The translations under genes and the position numbers were made by a program. From an uncultured Clostridia bacterium (lineage in GTDB: Bacteria > Bacillota > Clostridia > UBA1381): a stretch of DNA of 64,000 nt. The DNA lies in the NCBI GenBank assembly GCA_934444735.1, contig CAKSDE010000002.1:124001-188000 (forward strand), in the 5' to 3' direction. Below, piece after piece: positions 59,701 to 64,000 of the stretch (position 1 is its first letter; each line of letters opens with the position of its first letter). The notes under the pieces were generated by a model. That model worked only from the letters and a program-made list of their open reading frames with translations, was not told the origin of the DNA and did not search any database.

Positions 59701-60110
59701 ATACGGTTTATATGAGCGATGAAAGAGGAGTTGTTATAAACAAAACGTATAATTACGGAATTATATCGGTAGGCGCGCTTTCCTATAAAAATGAGGCGGG
59801 AGAGAGCGTGGAAAATATTATGGATATGGCAGGGAAGAAGATTACAATATCCTGCAATATCGAAAATAATACCTCCGAGGACATTGCACCGCAGATAATA
59901 ACGGCATTTTATAAAGACGGCAAAACCCTTGCAGGCGCATTTATGAACAGCGATAATGTAATTTCGGCAAATTCCGAAAAGGGCGCGGTATGGGAAATAA
60001 ATGTGCCGTCCGATGTGTCGGAGATGACAAGAATCGGGGTTATGTTTATCGATTCAATGCAGACGATGAAACCTCTTGCAAAATTCAGGACTATATATGA
60101 GGTGAAATAA
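56748..60110 (+). CDS. exported right-handed beta-helix protein
   Basis: A 1120-residue protein with a signal peptide (1-~23, 'PVSA|ADE'). Residues ~27-700 are a right-handed parallel beta-helix opening 'IIYVSPAGRTDASGDKNNPV' and continuing with rungs such as 'INYNEIINQGYLIGDGGAIY' and 'HDGHKNDPAYAYCGLYSDDG'; it is a paralogue of the 52095 beta-helix. A fibronectin-III-like domain (~725-825, 'DFSWERVKNASKYRIVISK'), a helical stretch (~830-905) and two beta domains (to 1120) follow. The last is related to the C-terminal domains of the 40499 and 62202 products ('MFIDSMQTMKPLAKF'). There is no SLH. Possible pectate-lyase-like activity is unproven. Confidence 0.82.
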   Translation: MKKILAAAAALCMTAQLYVPVSAADEVIIYVSPAGRTDASGDKNNPVGSIDDTERLLEKYSGQSVKILFHAGKYDLSDTLTLDSKDSVTFAAYGDGDVIFSGAKTLKNSGFSAVRDPDILDRLTGSARSSVLEYHLSDSGVEYSKNDAVRPYLFVDDVMKNAARYPNGEYLTATAANGTKSFSYDGYDISKWESADDAVLVGSADSTYFWRNYDISVSDGVITASGNVRKGAKFYVENLLEELDTPGEYFIDRDENILYYYPDSEIENEKIEVISFLNDAVKLKSSTNITFDGITFDKIGGRAIQATGAENVVIKNCNFDYVQGDSVISLTGKESCISDNSFYGCANTAVTFHGGSIRTLTDGNIAVKNNRISFCGYKSKSAIISSGSSATSIPSDFGNSVTNNIIQDCMTFMGISINANDYEINYNEIINQGYLIGDGGAIYMGRSNVKYGTEVAYNYIHDGHKNDPAYAYCGLYSDDGYSGTNFHHNVVKDMYQGVIAGIGMNCRINNNLFINNSNASAIGSRMTNYSKDGGAVESGMQDTMYNELDTILKRTDYGELFKTHYPEIAAGVSRKPYFAPWNTEITGNVAIGGKSIGEKPWHPYYRLDGTKTAITNEETVVSNKNYEIEYGKKYIGQNLYEGYYVDEIALYGASITDANGTDLNCTSAGNPEYEYNADLFCDPENQDYTLKSGFDCAVSDVGSIDMSKISIVTSSNAKIYENSPSGITLLTPGENAANVSAAADFSWERVKNASKYRIVISKNADLSDAVVDETFNDTSDALVKQYTLENGGSYFWQVTAYGLAKNDSFEIKSDICAFTVQNADYINKANLTKIAEIAGEQIEKYNKGLLEYSDSQMYNKLLQEKSNAENVLNKAASQSAIDSAEDSMISVLKEAKLCMTLKEPKISECRADQETDNVYVTGSGFLANAYVSVVVTNPKYDINKAANGFDLTSVQYTDTLRADENGVLSFVFNTRVDGEDRSGNYTVYMSDERGVVINKTYNYGIISVGALSYKNEAGESVENIMDMAGKKITISCNIENNTSEDIAPQIITAFYKDGKTLAGAFMNSDNVISANSEKGAVWEINVPSDVSEMTRIGVMFIDSMQTMKPLAKFRTIYEVK

Positions 60111-60129
60111 AAAAGAGAGGAGAACATAT

Positions 60130-61941
60130 ATGAAAAGATATATTGCCTGGTTTTTGACGCTTGCCATGAGCTTGTGCGGCGTGAATGTTTTTGCCAAAAC
60201 CGAATACACTGCCTCTGATTGGGCAAAGACGGAGCTGGAAGATGCCGAAAATGCCGGGATTATCCCGACGGAGTTTGACGGACGGGATTTTACGCAAGAT
60301 ATAAACCGCATGGATTTTGCAAAGGTCTTGGTAAAGACATATGAGGCGATTTCGCAAAAGAGTGTGCAAGAGGAGCAGATAAGCCCGTTTGAGGACTGCA
60401 CCGATGCGGACGTTTTAAAAGCGTATACCTTAGGGTTCATAAACGGAGTGGACGAAAATCATTTTTCTCCGGCGAGCTTTTTGACTCGCGAGCAGGCGGC
60501 AACCATGCTTATGAGAACGTATAAAAAAGCATCGGACGAGAACTGGTCGATAGAAAACGATACACCGCTTGAATTTGAAAAAGGCGAGGATTTCACAGAT
60601 GATGCGGATATTTCGGATTGGGCAAAGGAATCGGTTTATTTTATGTCGGCAAAGGAATTGGTAAAGGGCGTGGGAGAAAACAGATTTGCACCGAAAAATC
60701 ACATATCGGTTGAACAGGCGGTTATTGCCGCGCTGAGATTGGAGCAGTTTATGAAAAAATCGGAAACATATAATCCCGATCCGTACACAGATGTGGACAG
60801 GGGCGGAACACCCGAAAAAAATGTAGGCGAAGATGTCTATACCGCGGCATTTATCGGCGGATCGCTGACCGCCGGCGGAAGTCTGTGGATTAGCGAAACA
60901 AAGAAGGTTTTAGAGGAGCATATGCCCGGCAAAACTGTGCGCACGATAAACGCCGGCAAGGGCGGAACGACGTCACAGTACGGTGCGGCAAGATTTATGG
61001 AGGATGTCGGACAGTATGCCCCCGATATTGTCTTTGTCGAGTTTGCGGTAAACGATACCGAGTTCTCAACCGAGAATCAAGCGAAGATGTACATGGAATC
61101 GATAGTGCGCCAATGTAAAAAGCTCGCCAAAGAGCCGATTGTTGTTTTCCTGTATGCGCCGTATCCTGTCGAAAAGGACAGCGATCTTTATAAAAAATGG
61201 GCGCAGGGAGTGGCGTGGAAAGAGGAAGTAGCACGCCATTATGGCATAAAGTCGATAAATATTTATGATTATATGCAAAATGATTATGCGAAAACAAAAG
61301 AAGAAAATGGATATAATGAGTTTACCGATTATCTGAAAAAACTGTACCAGGCTTCGGGCTCGGGATTTAATGTACATGGCGGATACCCCAAATACGCGGA
61401 GGCTATACGCGAGGCATTCACACAAAATTATGATGAGTGTATGTCAACCATGAAGAATGCGGGTGTTTACTGCAAAGCCGAAAAAGATATTGCCGATGCG
61501 GAGTATAAGCAGATTTCGGTGGACAGCCCGAGAATGAATTATGCGGGAAATTGGAAATTTTATACCGCAGCGGAGCAGTTTACAACAGATGACGGGAAAA
61601 TATCGATAAATTCGGGACACTATCTCTACCCGTACTTTACTCACGGAATTGCGCAGCTTGAAAATGATAAAGGCGCATTCGGGTTCGATACGACAGCGGC
61701 AGCGGTCAGCATAAGCTACAGTGCGGCGACGGCAGGAAGTTCGGCAACGGTTTATATCGATCAGAAAGAGAGCGGCACAGTGAGCTGCCAATCGATATAT
61801 CACGGTGTAAATTACAACACAAACTGGATAAGTCTGCCGAATGACGGAAAGACGCATAGAGTTATTTTTGTGGTGGACAGACCGTCAAATGATAATTATG
61901 TGTTCCGATTCGGGAGTATAATAGAACGATATACAAAATAG
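60130..61941 (+). CDS. SLH-anchored SGNH/GDSL hydrolase
   Basis: A 603-residue exported enzyme. Signal peptide 1-~22 ('NVFA|KTE'); three SLH domains ~25-205; SGNH hydrolase domain ~236-440; beta C-terminal domain ~460-603. The catalytic Ser245 lies in FIGGSLTAGG; block II is 'NAGKGGTTSQYG'; block III 'FVEFAVND' supplies Asn; 'NVHGGYPKYAE' supplies the catalytic His. Such enzymes deacetylate polysaccharides or cleave esters. GAGGAGA precedes the ATG, 19 bp after the previous stop, so it is probably co-transcribed. A tethered deacetylase would help open acetylated pectin or xylan. Confidence 0.88.
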   Translation: MKRYIAWFLTLAMSLCGVNVFAKTEYTASDWAKTELEDAENAGIIPTEFDGRDFTQDINRMDFAKVLVKTYEAISQKSVQEEQISPFEDCTDADVLKAYTLGFINGVDENHFSPASFLTREQAATMLMRTYKKASDENWSIENDTPLEFEKGEDFTDDADISDWAKESVYFMSAKELVKGVGENRFAPKNHISVEQAVIAALRLEQFMKKSETYNPDPYTDVDRGGTPEKNVGEDVYTAAFIGGSLTAGGSLWISETKKVLEEHMPGKTVRTINAGKGGTTSQYGAARFMEDVGQYAPDIVFVEFAVNDTEFSTENQAKMYMESIVRQCKKLAKEPIVVFLYAPYPVEKDSDLYKKWAQGVAWKEEVARHYGIKSINIYDYMQNDYAKTKEENGYNEFTDYLKKLYQASGSGFNVHGGYPKYAEAIREAFTQNYDECMSTMKNAGVYCKAEKDIADAEYKQISVDSPRMNYAGNWKFYTAAEQFTTDDGKISINSGHYLYPYFTHGIAQLENDKGAFGFDTTAAAVSISYSAATAGSSATVYIDQKESGTVSCQSIYHGVNYNTNWISLPNDGKTHRVIFVVDRPSNDNYVFRFGSIIERYTK

Positions 61942-62184
61942 ACAGATGCAAATAGGTAAAAAGTAAAATGTAAATTTTACTTTTTAGCCACCGCATCTTT
62001 GCGGGGGTATCGTGGGTGATAACCCCTGATTTATAATCAAAAATGACGATATGTGCGTCATTTTTGGCTGAAATAAAAAGTTTCAACCTGTAGTAAAATT
62101 AAAATCAGACGGAACTTTTTATTTCTACCTAAGAATTTTAATTGGAAAACGTTAGTTTTACAATTACCTACAGACAGATGCAAA
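61940..62184 (+). mobile_element. MITE copy 3 with 13-bp target duplication
   Basis: The direct repeat AGACAGATGCAAA (61940-61952 and 62172-62184) flanks the element (61953-62171), which starts TAGGTAAAAAG and ends CAATTACCTAC. Internal hairpins match copies 1 and 2 with scattered changes. It lies immediately before the ribosome site of the gene at 62202. Confidence 0.85.
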
Positions 62185-62201
62185 AAAAAGGAGAAAACAG
62201 T

Positions 62202-63747
62202 ATGTTAAAAAGACTTATATCAGGGGCATTGACACTCGGAATTTTAGGTGCGTCGGCGGTAATGCCTGCAAGCGCGGAGGATGCGGCGCAAAGTATTACG
62301 GCGGAAATTTTTCCCGACAACTATATAATACGCTACGGAGGCAAATATTCGCATACGGCAAGAGAAATAATTGCGGTAAATACAATGCCGGCAAATATCA
62401 GAACCGATCAGGACGATATGTATTCACGCTATGTTATACCGGCGCCTGAGGCGGTTACAAATGTTGCTGTAAATATACCAAAACTGGGACTTATGATGAA
62501 AGATGAGAATACAGAGGCGATAATGGGAATGAGCCTTCGTTATTCTTTTGATGAAACAGAGCTCCCGAAAGACGGGGTGTATTACACAACGGGAAAATAC
62601 GACAATACGCTTGGACAATTCAATCCCGAAACAGAGGTGCCGGACGGAAAAACGGCAGAAGAATGTGAAGGTGTTTTAAATTCTTGGCGAGATAAGCTTT
62701 TTTATAACAGAGCAGAGGCACAAATTCTGATCAATCAGATAAAACCGTCAACCTTCGGCATAACCGACGGGACAAAGGTAACGAAAAATATTGCAATGTC
62801 GGGATATTACTGGGCGCGCGAAGCATCAAGTCTTGCGGCTAAAAGATACCCCGATTTGGCAGGATATATTTTCGGGGGCTGGAGTCAGCTGGACGCAGCA
62901 AGGGTTAACGATAGTGACGAGTATTTAACCGTTAAGGATAAAGACGGAAATCAGACCTGCGGAGTGAACTTTTATGTGGTGGATCTGGATCCGGCAAAAA
63001 GAGTAAAATCATATAAATTTGAAAATGCAAATGCAGAAAAGATGTATCGTTATAACTTATTTGCAGTAACAGAAAAAGCGCTTTCAAACAATGAGCTGAA
63101 AGAAAAAATTGCCGCGGCGGATTTAAATGATGAAAAAGATATGGTTGACGCAGTGATTTTTGCAGACGAGCTAAGAGCAAGAAATGCGGTAAGTTCAGGC
63201 GAATATACTACTCTTTATGCAGCATATGACGCATTTTTGGAAAAGAGCGGGATTGACAAAAAAGACGCAAAGAGCTTTTATGTAAAAAAGGTCACAAACA
63301 GGGACGAGGACGGATATGAAGTCGGAGAATTAAAGAGCGTAAAAACTCAAGGGAATACCCTTTCAAATCTGGCGTATAAGCTGAATAATAAAGAGGCTGT
63401 AAAGATTGCATATGTCGGCGGATCTCTCACATACGGCTCGGGAGATGAGGCAAACTGCTGGAGAAAGCAGAACATGGCATGGTTTGAGGAAAATTATCCC
63501 GAAAGCGAGTTTACTTTCAAAAATTGCCAATATCGGCGATACGGATCAAAGCTTTGACGCATATTTTGCGATATATGAAAAGGGTGCGTTAAAATCGGTA
63601 AGAAAGATTGTCGCAAATGCGCCTGCAAGAGAAGTCAGCTACAATTTTATGAGTGAGAAAATCACCGCGCAGGAAGAGGGCGATTTGAAAATACTGTTCT
63701 GGGAAAAGGACGGATTAAAGCCTTTGGAGGATGCACAGCTGCAATAG
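62202..63747 (+). pseudogene. truncated and frameshifted surface protein with SGNH remnant
   Basis: It starts MLKRLISGALTLG after AAAGGAG with a signal peptide. Residues ~24-185 match the N-terminal domain of the 40499 product ('NYIIRYGGKYSHTAREIIAV', 'TFGITD'); ~200-290 match the end of one of its repeated modules ('KRYPDLAGYIFGG', 'NDSDEYLTVKDKDGNQ'), with the intervening region missing. An SGNH domain then begins (KIAYVGGSLTYGSG), but the frame stops at 63557. In the next frame (about 63525-63747) the C-terminal beta domain continues ('AIYEKGALKSVRKIVANAPA'). It appears to be an internal deletion derivative that also lost frame; an expressed 451-residue product cannot be excluded. Confidence 0.7.
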
Positions 63748-63785
63748 CATTTAAAAATCGTGCAATGAAAAGCAGATATTTTTTA

Positions 63786-63813
63786 TTGCAAAATGTAAAA
63801 AACGTGTTATAAT
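63786..63813 (+). promoter_or_regulatory. promoter of the last, partial gene
   Basis: TTGCAA (63786-63791), a 16-bp spacer and TATAAT (63808-63813), 41 bp before the start codon. Confidence 0.6.
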
Positions 63814-63854
63814 AGAATGTATAAATTATCCAAAACAGGAAAGGAAAACATCAG

Positions 63855-64000
63855 ATGGAGATACATATAAAAAACGGGCAAAGTATTGAAGAAGCGTTTG
63901 ACGCGGCGAATAAGAGCAGCGAGGCGGTTGTGATAACGATTGAGCCGGGCGACTATGAAGTACCTCATACGCTTTTAATCGAAAAAGATGATTTGTCTGT
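63855..64000 (+). CDS. probable beta-helix protein, cytosolic (3' part outside window)
   Basis: Only 48 codons are present, starting MEIHIKNGQSIEEAFDAANK after AGGAAAGGA. 'SSEAVVITIEPGDYEVPHTL' is the usual opening of right-handed parallel beta-helix proteins, where a pectate-lyase-like fold begins. No signal peptide is visible, so it may be an intracellular glycosidase. The call rests on a short piece. Confidence 0.55.
   Translation, partial: MEIHIKNGQSIEEAFDAANKSSEAVVITIEPGDYEVPHTLLIEKDDLS

Noticed and set aside
62142..62201. Upstream start for the 62202 gene inside the MITE
   Set aside because: The 20 extra codons lie in the repeat and before the ribosome site; the signal peptide begins at the ATG at 62202.

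Overview
The window looks like a chromosomal segment of an anaerobic, endospore-forming member of the Clostridia, probably a gut or plant-fibre specialist. SpoIIP, SleB and SpoVG point to sporulation. Strong AGGAGG-type ribosome binding sites, an AT-rich composition and AraC/cupin regulators beside sugar genes fit a Firmicute. S-layer-homology (SLH) anchored giant secreted proteins next to parallel beta-helix proteins resemble the surface of Monoglobus-like or Oscillospirales glycan degraders. The genus is not resolved from sequence alone.

Layout. 1-2408 (minus): two TIM-barrel sugar isomerases around a Gfo/Idh oxidoreductase, with a divergent AraC regulator (2566-3384). 3848-6435: a Cof-type HAD phosphatase and a phosphohexomutase. 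6459-10757: an MBL-fold hydrolase, two tandem calcineurin-like phosphoesterases (the second has lost most metal ligands), a stalk-domain protein and a TM2 protein. 10863-12791: murC and spoVG. 12870-17900: a tRNA-Leu locus broken up by mobile DNA. 18018-22227: sleB, comFC, a CNNM/HlyC-type CBS membrane protein, a helical protein of unknown role and a zinc-ribbon protein. 22248-24989: metQ-metN-metI methionine transporter with a short leader ORF. 25152-29397: GH29 fucosidase, AraC regulator, two uncharacterised proteins. 29894-38176: spoIIP, dxs-tlyA-ispE, prfA and a CapD-like sugar-nucleotide epimerase. 38545-40094: NUDIX protein and AraC regulator. 40499-64000: a co-oriented row of large exported proteins (SLH proteins, beta-helix proteins, an SLH-SGNH hydrolase fusion) that share unassigned modules.

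The two most interesting parts are these. (1) At 12921-17897 a 4.4-kb element with a large serine recombinase sits inside the anticodon loop of a tRNA-Leu(UAG). Joining its two ends gives an attP with a perfect 12-bp inverted repeat exactly 9 bp either side of a TT core, and the element contains an intact tRNA-Leu(UAG) that could replace the gene it breaks. A second attL copy, with an rRNA-intervening-sequence type element next to it, and a 3' tail remnant suggest repeated events at the site. (2) The surface cluster from 40499 repeats an unassigned ~290-residue exported module several times, and uses two kinds of shared C-terminal module across SLH-anchored and non-anchored proteins, which suggests a common surface assembly.

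Several non-coding repeat families are also visible: a ~215-bp hairpin-rich MITE with 13-14-bp target duplications, a ~170-200-bp multi-hairpin repeat with compensatory changes, and a 105-bp tandem array between ispE and prfA. All functional assignments are from reading motifs by eye; no database search was run.
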